Positions 7,964-15,184 are shown, counted from the first letter of the stretch. The stretch is 20,181 nucleotides of DNA from DAOVRD01 sp964605915 (GCA_964605915.1 CAZSET010000040.1:1-20181); one strand, 5' to 3'. Notes: generated by a model not told the origin, from the letters alone. A program made the numbers and translations.

Positions 7964-8350
7964 ATGGGGCGCGTGCTGCCTGGCGTGATGATCTGCGTTG
8001 TCGCGGGCATTCTGGCTGGGTGCGCCGCACCGGAAGCGGGTCCGGAGGCGGCTCGGGTGGAAGGCTTCGTCGTGTCGGCCGGAGACGAGATCACGATCGA
8101 GCTGCCGGAGAACCCGACCACGGGATTCCAGTGGACGGTGGTGCAGGCGCCGGCCGAGGAGATAATGACGATCGAGTCGTCCGACTTCGTGCCGCCATCC
8201 TCGGGATTGCTCGGGGCCGGCGGGCAGCGGCTCTACAGGCTGAGGGCGCAGTCGCCGGGGGAAACGCAACTGATCCTGGAGTGCCGGCGTCCTTGGGAGG
8301 AAGATGCCGAGCCGGCGGACCGGAAGCAGTACTCGTTCCTCGTGAAGTGA
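7964..8350 (+). CDS. Chagasin-like (inhibitor family I42) lipoprotein
   Basis: A 128-residue product with a strong AAGGAGAG ribosome site before the ATG. The N-terminus is a lipoprotein signal: Arg3, a hydrophobic core, and lipobox LAGC with acylated Cys20. The mature part has the three loops of chagasin-family cysteine-protease inhibitors: NPTTGFQW (50-57), a Gly-rich GLLGAGGQ loop (81-88) and RRPWE (108-112), on a small beta-sandwich. Known members insert these loops into the active-site cleft of papain-like cysteine peptidases. Anchored in a membrane, it could protect the cell envelope from its own or foreign cysteine proteases. No such protease is encoded in the window. Family recognition is strong; the target is inference. 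Confidence 0.9.
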   Translation: MGRVLPGVMICVVAGILAGCAAPEAGPEAARVEGFVVSAGDEITIELPENPTTGFQWTVVQAPAEEIMTIESSDFVPPSSGLLGAGGQRLYRLRAQSPGETQLILECRRPWEEDAEPADRKQYSFLVK

Positions 8351-8439
8351 GCGGCGCCGCTGCGATCCGTGGCCGGCCTTCTCGACTGCGGAGGCCCTGA
8401 CACGTCGCAAAGGTTGTCGCCGAGCCTTCTGGGGACCTT

Positions 8440-9300
8440 ATGAGTCCGGTCGTGTGCCACATCGTGGGCGGCGGGGCGTTCTTCTCGGGAGCCGCGCTCA
8501 TCCTGGCGGCCGTTGGCGTGTCAGCGCTCCCGGAGAAGCTGCTCATCCGGATCACCTTCCGCGTGCTTGCTGTCGCCGGGATGATGCTCGTGGTCCTTTC
8601 CGCCACGCCGCTGCCGACCTGGCTCTACGCGGTCTGGTTCGCCCTCATTCTGGCCTGGCTCGCGCGGCTTGTAGTCGGGCTGCCGCACAAGGCCGAGCGG
8701 GCGCTCCGCGGACTGGTCGCCGTGTCCACGGTCCTGATCGCCCTCACAGAGGTCCCGCACCAGGCCTGCCCGGCCATACGGTCAGTGGGACACGACACGG
8801 TGTTCGTCATCGGGGATTCGATCAGCGCCGGCACCGGCGACAAGCAGAAAACGTGGCCGATGATCCTTCGGGGGACCCAGGAGTTGCAGGTCCGGAATCT
8901 GTCGCAGACCGGCGCAACGATCCGCGGGGCGCTCAAGCAGGCCGAGAAGCTGCCCTCCCGCGCGTGCTTGGTCGTCCTGGAGATCGGGGGGAACGACCTG
9001 CTCAACGGACAGCCGCCGGACCGGTTCGAAAGGGACATGCGGGGCCTGCTGAGGGCCGTGCGCTACGGCGGCCGGACCGTCGCCATGTTTGAGTTGCCCG
9101 TGCCACCGTTCTACAATCGGTATGCCAGGATACAGCGCAAACTGGCCCACGAGTTCGGCGTCACCCTCATCCCGAAGAGGGTTCTTGCCGGCGTGCTGTC
9201 CGGCCAGTTGAATACGCTCGACAGCATTCACCTTTCGGACGAGGGCCACCGAAGGATGGCCGAGACGGTCGGGAACCTGCTGGAGGCACCATGGCACTGA
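8440..9300 (+). CDS. Membrane-anchored SGNH/GDSL hydrolase
   Basis: A 286-residue product. The first ~108 residues are hydrophobic, with about four predicted membrane segments (roughly 10-29, 37-55, 60-80 and 89-105). A soluble SGNH domain follows: block I VIGDSISAG with Ser127, block II around NLSQTGATIRG, block III GGND at 183-186, and block V DSIHLSDEGH with Asp261 and His264. Unlike the smaller SGNH protein upstream at 7358, all canonical catalytic residues are present. The domain could act on an envelope lipid or glycan ester; which side of the membrane it faces depends on a topology I cannot settle. The stop overlaps the next gene by 10 bases (9291-9300), so the two are probably translationally coupled. 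Confidence 0.88.
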   Translation: MSPVVCHIVGGGAFFSGAALILAAVGVSALPEKLLIRITFRVLAVAGMMLVVLSATPLPTWLYAVWFALILAWLARLVVGLPHKAERALRGLVAVSTVLIALTEVPHQACPAIRSVGHDTVFVIGDSISAGTGDKQKTWPMILRGTQELQVRNLSQTGATIRGALKQAEKLPSRACLVVLEIGGNDLLNGQPPDRFERDMRGLLRAVRYGGRTVAMFELPVPPFYNRYARIQRKLAHEFGVTLIPKRVLAGVLSGQLNTLDSIHLSDEGHRRMAETVGNLLEAPWH

Positions 9301-9845
9301 TAGTCTGTCCGGAATGCGGGGCGGGGATAAGCGAGAAGGCCATCGTCTGCCCGCGCTGCGGATGCCCGATGAAGGAGGAAGCCGCAGTCCCGCAGCCGGC
9401 CGTTGCGCAGGCGCCGGCCGGCCGGCGCCTGCGGGGATTCGAGTGGAAGAGCAAGGCCCATATCCTGGGCTGGCCGCTCATCCACGTGGCTATCGGGCGC
9501 AACAAGGAGACCGGCCGGCTGATGGTCGCCCGCGGCATCATCGCCATCGGGCAGTTCGGCATCGGCCTGGTGACGATCGCCCAGTTCGGCGTCGGCGTCC
9601 TGTTCGGCTTCGGCCAGTTCGTCGCAGGCGCACTCGCCGTGGGGCAGTTCGCCGTGGGCATCTATTTCGGGCTCGGCCAGTTCGCCACGGGGACCACAGC
9701 CATTGGCCAGCTTGCCTTCGGCAAGTACGTGCTCGCTCAACTCGGCGCCGGGAAGCACGTTTGGACAACGAAGATCCGGGACGTCGAAGCCATCAAGCAC
9801 TTTCAGGGCCTATGGGATTCGATAAAGGGACTGCTCGGGTGGTGA
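9291..9845 (+). CDS. Zinc-ribbon protein with periodic Gly-Gln-Phe repeats
   Basis: A 184-residue product. The N-terminal zinc ribbon has Cys6-x2-Cys9 and Cys20-x2-Cys23, typical of the short zinc-ribbon domains found at the start of many bacterial membrane or regulatory proteins. A linker and a segment KSKAHILGWPLIHVAIG follow. Residues ~84-155 are a regular repeat of the form (I/V/L)-G/A-Q-F/L-x-x-G, with the Gln at 88, 98, 109, 119, 130, 140 and 150: spacing 10, 11, 10, 11, 10, 10. The repeat is hydrophobic and glycine-rich with no charged residues until Lys145, so it could be a membrane-associated or tightly packed beta-solenoid-like structure. It overlaps the upstream membrane SGNH hydrolase by 10 bases. 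I know of similar uncharacterised proteins with GQ repeats but no function for them. Confidence 0.8.
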   Translation: MALIVCPECGAGISEKAIVCPRCGCPMKEEAAVPQPAVAQAPAGRRLRGFEWKSKAHILGWPLIHVAIGRNKETGRLMVARGIIAIGQFGIGLVTIAQFGVGVLFGFGQFVAGALAVGQFAVGIYFGLGQFATGTTAIGQLAFGKYVLAQLGAGKHVWTTKIRDVEAIKHFQGLWDSIKGLLGW

Positions 9846-9858
9846 GGGCAGACGCGCC

Positions 9859-10203
9859 ATGAGTATCGAGCACTACGAGTTCGGCAGGATAACGATAGAC
9901 GGGGAGACCTATCGCTCGGACGTGATCGTCTGGCCGGAGGAGGTGGACGATTCGTGGTGGCGGGTCGAGGGGCACGGCCTGTGCAGGGAGGATCTTGAAC
10001 CGCTGCTTTCGAAGGACCCGGACGTGCTCATCATCGGCACCGGGGCGCACGGCGCCATGGCGGTCCCGCCGGAGATGGTGCGTTACATGGCGGGACGCGC
10101 CTCCGAGGTGCACGTGGAACGGACGGGCCGCGCGTGCGAGATATACAACGAGCTGGCGGGGGGCGAGCGGCGCGTCGTGGCAGGCCTGCACCTGACGTGT
10201 TGA
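9859..10203 (+). CDS. Mth938-like (DUF498/NDUFAF3-AAMDC) domain protein
   Basis: A 114-residue product, which is the whole domain. The family pattern is clear: an opening YEFGRITIDGETYRSDVIV, a Trp-containing WRVEGHGLCREDLEPLL, the glycine motif LIIGTGAHGAMAV (57-69), and the end YNELAGGERRVVAGLHLTC. Eukaryotic relatives include NDUFAF3, a complex I assembly factor, and AAMDC; bacterial members are mostly uncharacterised. It starts 13 bases after the zinc-ribbon gene and ends the plus-strand run. The stop at 10203 faces the ImmA-domain gene's stop at 10230 with 26 bases between and no clear terminator. Confidence 0.9.
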   Translation: MSIEHYEFGRITIDGETYRSDVIVWPEEVDDSWWRVEGHGLCREDLEPLLSKDPDVLIIGTGAHGAMAVPPEMVRYMAGRASEVHVERTGRACEIYNELAGGERRVVAGLHLTC

Positions 10204-10229
10204 ACTGCCGCCGTCGGGGAGCAGACACG

Positions 10230-11342
10230 TCAGACCTCGGCACACATGCGGTCGGTGCTGCGTTTCAGATCGTTGCGGTCCCTGTAGGCCAGTTTTCCGT
10301 CGTGTTGCAGCCTGCCGACAACTATCCCAGGCGCAATGCCGACCTCACGGGCAAAGGCTTGGATGGCTGACTTGCTGGGCCTGGGGTGCTGAGCGACGAA
10401 TTGCCTGTAGCGGGCCCGGCGGATAAGCGCGTCTTCAGCGAATCGATTCGCCTCTTCTTCCTTCACGCCTCCGTCCGCACGGTCGTCCTCGTCGACGAAA
10501 ACCTCTGTCTTGCCGTGGCGAAGGATGTGCCCTGCCTCGTGGAAGAAGCTGAACCACAGATGATCGACCGTCTTGTGCCTGAAGCTCAACTGTATCAGCG
10601 CCTTCGTGCGCTTCTCGATCCGGCGAGCAGCCCCGCTGAGGCGTGTCGCCGGCAATTCTGGTACGAACACGACGGCGACCCCGCATTCGGAGCACATGCT
10701 CGTGAGCTTCTCAAAGGCGAGCGATGGATCCTCGAGAGTTAGATCCCGCGCCAAGCCAAGGACAGTGCGGAAGCCACGCGCGTCATAGGGCTCGCAGTCC
10801 ATCTCTTCTGCAAGGGTCTCCCCCCTTCGCAGCCACGCGGCAACAGCCAGAGGGTTCTTCTCGAATGCCGGGGAGGAACGGAAGTCGGCAACGGGGTAGG
10901 GGCCGCGCCATGACTTCTCCCACGCTTCGACGGAAGCAACTCCGAAGAAGCTCAGCACCTCCCGCAGCTGATCAACCGCATCGTCAAGCCGCCGAAGCCA
11001 ACCCCATTCCGCCATCTGCTTAACCGGCACCTGCCGTAGCCAGTCAAGCCTTTTATCCAGTCTGGCACTCTCGCGCTCGCGGGCGCAGAACTCCTGATAG
11101 TGACGCTCGCGGTTATTCCAAAAGGCTGCAGGAACGCCCAGAACGCGCTCGAACTCCAACGCTGCATCCGGGGTGATCGGAGCCTTCCCGTTCACGATCT
11201 CGCTGATCGTCTTCTCGGCCTTGCCTGTGCGCTTGGCGAACTCCTTCTGGGTCATCCCAAGCGCTGCCAGCGCGTCGGCCAGCGTCTCCCCCGGCGCCGA
11301 GACCACGTCAGGAACGTACTCGTTGGTTGCGCTCTTAGCCAT
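10230..11342 (-). CDS. Xre-HTH antitoxin fused to an ImmA/IrrE metalloprotease domain
   Basis: The product has 370 residues from the ATG at 11342, one base after the toxin stop; an in-frame ATG at 11366 inside the toxin gene is less likely. Residues ~18-75 form an Xre-type HTH of the HigA kind (LADALAALGMTQKEFAKRTG, then KTISEIVNGKAPI). Residues ~205-310 form a gluzincin-like ImmA/IrrE domain with HEAGH at 268-272 and a candidate third ligand in KEEEANRFAEDAL (Glu296-298). ImmA/IrrE proteins cleave specific repressors; HTH-ImmA fusions often pair with HigB/RelE-type toxins. It probably represses its operon through the inverted repeat at 11705-11725 and neutralises the upstream toxin. The order is toxin first. 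Whether the protease is active, and its substrate, are unknown; all obvious zinc ligands are kept. Confidence 0.9.
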   Translation of the reverse strand: MAKSATNEYVPDVVSAPGETLADALAALGMTQKEFAKRTGKAEKTISEIVNGKAPITPDAALEFERVLGVPAAFWNNRERHYQEFCARERESARLDKRLDWLRQVPVKQMAEWGWLRRLDDAVDQLREVLSFFGVASVEAWEKSWRGPYPVADFRSSPAFEKNPLAVAAWLRRGETLAEEMDCEPYDARGFRTVLGLARDLTLEDPSLAFEKLTSMCSECGVAVVFVPELPATRLSGAARRIEKRTKALIQLSFRHKTVDHLWFSFFHEAGHILRHGKTEVFVDEDDRADGGVKEEEANRFAEDALIRRARYRQFVAQHPRPSKSAIQAFAREVGIAPGIVVGRLQHDGKLAYRDRNDLKRSTDRMCAEV

Positions 11343-11343
11343 G

Positions 11344-11679
11344 TTAATGTGGGTCCTCGACCTCAATGATGCGCACGGCCGTGACCTGCTCCCAGTCCAG
11401 CCCGCCGTCGGGCTTGCGCGGGAGCGGGTCGTGCGCCGGCTCGAAGAAAAGCCGGTAAGGCTGTTTCACATCAACGGAAAGCTGGCCCTTGCGATTTCCA
11501 CTCATCTCATGGGTGTGTGCTTGCGGAAGAGCGGCGAGCATAGCCAGGTTTTCCGCCGCATGGAGCTCATCCAGCCTTCGCATGATGAGCCTCGCCATCT
11601 GATCGCCCCATTTACGCGTAGCCCGCTTGCGACTGGTGCAGACCTTCTTTAGCTTCTCCGTACGAAACAGTATATCCAT
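11344..11679 (-). CDS. HigB-like RelE/ParE superfamily toxin
   Basis: A 111-residue product from the ATG at 11679. The sequence MDILFRTEKLKKVCTSRKRA, the central RRLDELHAAENLAMLAALP, the core KGQLSVDVKQPYRLFFEPAH and the ending WEQVTAVRIIEVEDPH match the HigB/RelE-like toxin family that pairs with HTH-ImmA antitoxins. HigB toxins cleave mRNA on the translating ribosome. The Arg and His residues in the C-terminal half (for example in PYRLFFEPAH) are the probable catalytic or RNA-binding residues; that is family inference. TAA is followed after one base by the antitoxin ATG. A near-consensus promoter overlaps this start codon, so the full-length toxin may need transcription from further upstream. 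The N-terminus chosen here fits the family, which normally begins with a short M-x-I-x-F strand. Confidence 0.88.
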   Translation of the reverse strand: MDILFRTEKLKKVCTSRKRATRKWGDQMARLIMRRLDELHAAENLAMLAALPQAHTHEMSGNRKGQLSVDVKQPYRLFFEPAHDPLPRKPDGGLDWEQVTAVRIIEVEDPH

Positions 11680-11697
11680 GTGCACCCCACTTGTCAA
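11669..11697 (-). promoter_or_regulatory. Near-consensus promoter overlapping the toxin start codon
   Basis: Read on the minus strand, TTGACA (11697-11692) is followed by a 17-base spacer and TATACT (11674-11669, 5 of 6 matches to TATAAT). The toxin ATG at 11679-11677 lies within the spacer. Transcription should start near 11662, inside codon 6 or 7 of the toxin. Such a transcript would encode the antitoxin but not the full toxin. Confidence 0.5.
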
Positions 11698-11704
11698 GAA
11701 AAAA

Positions 11705-11725
11705 CGTTTACGCAAAAGGTAAACG
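11705..11725. promoter_or_regulatory. Perfect 7-bp inverted repeat, likely antitoxin operator
   Basis: CGTTTAC (11705-11711) and GTAAACG (11719-11725) are perfect inverted arms around the 7-base spacer GCAAAAG. The 14-base centre-to-centre spacing is a little over one helical turn, suited to a dimeric HTH protein. It lies 7 bases upstream of the TTGACA box of the TA promoter, so the fused HTH antitoxin is the natural candidate to bind it. Confidence 0.5.
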
Positions 11726-11737
11726 CTTTCCGCAGAT

Positions 11738-11762
11738 CTGCCGGGGCCTCCTACCCCGGCAG
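11738..11762 (-). terminator. 9-bp hairpin spanning the purC stop codon
   Basis: CTGCCGGGG (11738-11746) and CCCCGGCAG (11754-11762) form a perfect 9-bp stem with the 7-base loop CCTCCTA; the purC stop codon (11751-11753) is in the loop. On the minus strand it is not followed by a U tract, so it is not a standard intrinsic terminator. It may partly separate purC from the TA operon or stabilise the mRNA end. Confidence 0.35.
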
Positions 11763-12647
11763 GCAGCCGGCGAGGCGGCGGCAGGCTTCCAGGTACTTCT
11801 CGCTGGTCCGGCGCACAACGTCCTCGGGCAGGTCGGGCGAAGGCGGCTCGTGATCCCAACCGGACTCGTCCAGCCAGTCGCGCACGTACTGCTTGTCGTA
11901 GGACAACTGCGGCCCCCCCGCCTCGTACGTATCGGCCGGCCAGAACCGCGACGAGTCCGGCGTGAGCACCTCGTCCACCAGCGTCAGCTCCCCGTCGCAG
12001 AGCCCCCATTCGAACTTCGTGTCGCTGATGATGATGCCCTGAGCCGCCGCGTACTCAGCCGCCTCCTCGTATACCATGATCGACAGGTCACGTATGCGCT
12101 CCGCCAGGTCCGTGCCGACGATGCCCTTGACCTCTTCCATCGAGAGCGGCAGGTCGTGGCCGGCTTCCGCCTTGGTGGTGGGGGTGAAGATGGAGGCGGG
12201 CAGCCTGTCGCTCTCGCGCAGGCCGGGCGGAAGCTCGACGCCGCAGACGGCGCCGGTGTCCCGATAGGAGCGCCAGCCGGACCCGGACAGGTAGCCCCGC
12301 ACCACGCACTCGACCGGCAGCACGTCGGCCCGCCTGACCAGCATGCTGCGCCCGCGCAGCAGGTCGGCGTACGGCTGGACGACGGGCCCCATCTTCGCCA
12401 CGTCCGCCGTGACGAGGTGATTGGGGACGAGGTCCCGAAGGCGGTCCAGCCAGAAGTCCGTCAGGCAGGTCAGCACCTTGCCCTTCCAGGGGATGGGCGT
12501 CTGCAGGACGACGTCGAAGCAGCTTATCCTGTCCGTCGCGACGATGAGGAGCCCGGAATCCAGCGCGTAGATGTCGCGGACCTTGCCACGGCTGAAGAGT
12601 TCCAGGCCGGTCAGGTCGGTCTCGACGAGCGGCTTGGGCATCTGCAT
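11751..12647 (-). CDS. purC: Phosphoribosylaminoimidazole-succinocarboxamide (SAICAR) synthase
   Basis: A 298-residue product starting at the ATG at 12647, with GGAGG 7 bases upstream. It catalyses the ATP-dependent joining of aspartate to CAIR in purine biosynthesis. Hallmarks include RGKVRDIYALDSGLLIVATDRISCFDV at the N-terminus (the GKVRDIY nucleotide-binding segment, split here only by naming), ECVVRGYLSGSGW in the middle, FTPTTKAEAGHD, and DTKFEWGL with LVDEVLTPDSSRFW in the C-terminal half. The length fits the longer, yeast-like class (about 300) rather than the ~237-residue E. coli form. It starts 19 bases after the gyrA stop and is probably co-transcribed with the gyrase genes. No other purine gene is in the window. 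Confidence 0.96.
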   Translation of the reverse strand: MQMPKPLVETDLTGLELFSRGKVRDIYALDSGLLIVATDRISCFDVVLQTPIPWKGKVLTCLTDFWLDRLRDLVPNHLVTADVAKMGPVVQPYADLLRGRSMLVRRADVLPVECVVRGYLSGSGWRSYRDTGAVCGVELPPGLRESDRLPASIFTPTTKAEAGHDLPLSMEEVKGIVGTDLAERIRDLSIMVYEEAAEYAAAQGIIISDTKFEWGLCDGELTLVDEVLTPDSSRFWPADTYEAGGPQLSYDKQYVRDWLDESGWDHEPPSPDLPEDVVRRTSEKYLEACRRLAGCLPG

Positions 12648-12666
12648 GGCGTCGCCTCCGCGCGGG

Positions 12667-15126
12667 TTAGGACGCTTCCTCGTCGTATTCTTCGTCGCCT
12701 TCCTCTTCCTCCGGAACGATGACGGCCACGCCGCTCACCTTGTCCCCCTTCTCCGTGGTGATGAGCTTGACGCCCTGCGTGTTCCGGCCGATGCAACTGA
12801 TCGAGTCGACGGAGATGCGCACGGCCATCCCCTGCTCGGTTATGAGGAACAGCTCCTGATCCTCAGTGACCTCCCGCATGGCAACGACGGGGCCGTTGCG
12901 CCTGCTGGTCCTTATGTCGATCACACCCATGCCACCGCGGCTCCGCGTCGAGTACTCGTCGAACTGGGTCCGCTTTCCATAGCCGTTCTCGCAGACGGTC
13001 AGCAGCGAGGCGTCCTCCCGCACGAGGGCCAGGTCGACGGCCCTGTCTTTGCCCCGGAGCCGGATGCCGCGCACACCCGCAGCGTTTCGACCCATCGGCC
13101 GCACGTCATCTTCGTGGAAGCGTATCGCCCGCCCCCTGGACGTGCCCAGAATGACCTCTTGATCTGCTGTGGTCTTGCGCACGCCCAGCAGGCGATCTCC
13201 CTCGGCCAGGTCGATGGCGATGATCCCGCCCGAGCCGCGCTTGCCGAATGCGCTCAGCGCCGTCTTCTTGACCTTGCCCAGCGCGGTGGCCATCAGCAGG
13301 TAGCCTTCTTGCTCGAACTCGCGCACGGGGATCATGCCCGTTATCGTCTCGCCTTCGCGCAGCGGCAGGATGTTGACAAGCGCCCGCCCCTTTGCCGTGC
13401 GACGCATCTCCGGGATGAGGAACACCTTGGGCCAGTATACCAGGCCCAGATTGGTGAAGAACAAGATGTAGTCGTGGGTCGAGGCGGTGAAGACGTCGGT
13501 GACGAAGTCACCCTCGCCCAGATCGGTCCCGATCACGCCCTTGCCGCCACGGCCCTGTGATCTGAACTCGTCGGGCGTCGCCCTCTTGGTGTAGCCCTTG
13601 TAGGTGACCGTCACGATCACGTCCTCGTCTGGGATGAGGTCCTCGCGCTCCAGTATCTGCGCCTCGCCGGTGATGGTGGTGCGCCTCTCGTCTCCGAACG
13701 TGCTCCTGACGTCCAGCAGGTCCTCGCGAACAATGGCGACAACCTTGCGCCGATCGGCCAGGATGCCCTGGTATTCCTCGATCTGGGCGAGAAGGTCTTT
13801 GTGCTCCTGCTCGACCTTGAGCCGTTCGAGACCCACCAGGCTGCGCAGTTGCATGCCGACGATGGCATCGACCTGCCTGTCGGTGAGCTCAAAGCGTTCG
13901 GCGAGGCGCGCGCGCGCCTCCGCCAGCTCTTTGCTGCTGCGGATGATCGCCAGGACCTCGTCTATGTTGATGATGGCGACCCGGAGGCCCTCCACCACGT
14001 GCGCCCGGTCCTCGGCCTTCCTCAACTGATGCGCCGTGCGCCTGCGGACGACCTCCGTGCGGTGCTCGATGAAGAACTCCAGGCACTGCTTCAGCGTGAG
14101 CGTCTCCGGCCGGCCGTCCACGATCGCGATCAGGATGATGCTCAGCGTCGTCTGCAGCGGCGTGTGCCGGAAGAGCTGGTTGAGGACGACTTCCTCGTCG
14201 GCCTCCCGCTTCAGTTCCATGACGATGCGGGTGCCGGACTTGTCGCTTTCGTTGCGGATGTCGTGGATGTCCTCAACCCGTCCGGCCTGCACGGCTTCCG
14301 CGATCTTCTCGACCAGGCTGTCGCGGTCGCTGCGATAGGGGACCTCGGTGACGACGATGCTGCGACGGCTGGACTTATCCTCCTCGAAGTGCGTGCGGGC
14401 GCGTAGGATCGTGGTGCCGCGTCCGGTGGCATAGCCCTCGTAAATGCCTTGCTGGCCGCAGATTATGCCGCCGGTGGGGAAATCCGGACCGGGGATTATC
14501 GCCATCAGTTCGCGGATCGTCATCTCCGGGTTGTCGATCACCGCCACGGCGCCGTCGCAGAGCTCGCAGATGTTGTGCGGTGGAATGCTGGTGGCCATTC
14601 CGACGGCGATCCCCGAGGCGCCGTTCGCCAACAGGGCCGGAAACCGGGCGGGCAGCACCGTGGGCTCCTGACGCGTGCCGTCGTAGTTCTCCGTGAAGTC
14701 CACGGTGTCGAGCTTCAGGTCCTGGAGCATCTCCGCCCCGACGCGGCTCAGGCGAGCCTCCGTGTAACGCTGCGCCGCCGGAGGGTCGCCGTCCATCGAG
14801 CCGAAGTTCCCCTGGCTGCCGACCACCGGGTAGCGCATGGTGAAGGGCTGCGCCATCCTGACCAGCGTGTCGTAGATCGCCCCTTCGCCGTGCGGGTGGT
14901 AGTTGCCGTGAACGTCGCCGACGATCTTGCCGCACTTGCGCGTCTTGGACCGCGGGCCCAGGTTCAACTCGTCCATGCCGACCAGTATCCGGCGCTGGAC
15001 CGGCTTCAGCCCGTCTCGCACGTCGGGCAGGGCGCGGCTGACGATCACGCTCATCGCGAACGTCAGGTACGCCTCCTTCATCTCGTCTTCGATGAGGAGC
15101 TCTTCCACTTCAGCTTCATGCGACAT
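12667..15126 (-). CDS. gyrA: DNA gyrase subunit A
   Basis: An 819-residue product from the ATG at 15126 (site GAGGACGAG upstream). The N-terminal part holds the breakage-reunion domain with catalytic Tyr121 in AAQRYTEARLS. The quinolone-determining region reads HPHGEGAIYDTLVRM: relative to E. coli, Asp82 is Glu81 and Ser83 is Gly82, while Asp87 is kept as Asp86. The long helical arm at roughly 360-480 is typical. The C-terminal beta-pinwheel domain includes a GyrA box QGRGGKG at 524-530, one change from canonical QRRGGKG, so this is gyrase rather than topoisomerase IV. The protein ends in an acidic tail (PEEEEGDEEYDEEAS), which in other gyrases tunes supercoiling. It pairs with gyrB upstream in the same run, with an unknown zinc-ribbon gene between. 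Confidence 0.97.
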   Translation of the reverse strand: MSHEAEVEELLIEDEMKEAYLTFAMSVIVSRALPDVRDGLKPVQRRILVGMDELNLGPRSKTRKCGKIVGDVHGNYHPHGEGAIYDTLVRMAQPFTMRYPVVGSQGNFGSMDGDPPAAQRYTEARLSRVGAEMLQDLKLDTVDFTENYDGTRQEPTVLPARFPALLANGASGIAVGMATSIPPHNICELCDGAVAVIDNPEMTIRELMAIIPGPDFPTGGIICGQQGIYEGYATGRGTTILRARTHFEEDKSSRRSIVVTEVPYRSDRDSLVEKIAEAVQAGRVEDIHDIRNESDKSGTRIVMELKREADEEVVLNQLFRHTPLQTTLSIILIAIVDGRPETLTLKQCLEFFIEHRTEVVRRRTAHQLRKAEDRAHVVEGLRVAIINIDEVLAIIRSSKELAEARARLAERFELTDRQVDAIVGMQLRSLVGLERLKVEQEHKDLLAQIEEYQGILADRRKVVAIVREDLLDVRSTFGDERRTTITGEAQILEREDLIPDEDVIVTVTYKGYTKRATPDEFRSQGRGGKGVIGTDLGEGDFVTDVFTASTHDYILFFTNLGLVYWPKVFLIPEMRRTAKGRALVNILPLREGETITGMIPVREFEQEGYLLMATALGKVKKTALSAFGKRGSGGIIAIDLAEGDRLLGVRKTTADQEVILGTSRGRAIRFHEDDVRPMGRNAAGVRGIRLRGKDRAVDLALVREDASLLTVCENGYGKRTQFDEYSTRSRGGMGVIDIRTSRRNGPVVAMREVTEDQELFLITEQGMAVRISVDSISCIGRNTQGVKLITTEKGDKVSGVAVIVPEEEEGDEEYDEEAS

Positions 15127-15184
15127 GTTGGCTCGTCCTCGTCTGTATGTCCCGGGTATGCCGGTTCAACGCAGTGGCGCGGGC

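Noticed and set aside
11691..12722. A plus-strand frame of more than 300 codons opposite purC.
   Set aside because: purC is unmistakable on the minus strand; the opposite frame has no domain signature. The same reasoning applies to the long frames opposite gyrA, gyrB and the sugar isomerase-like gene.
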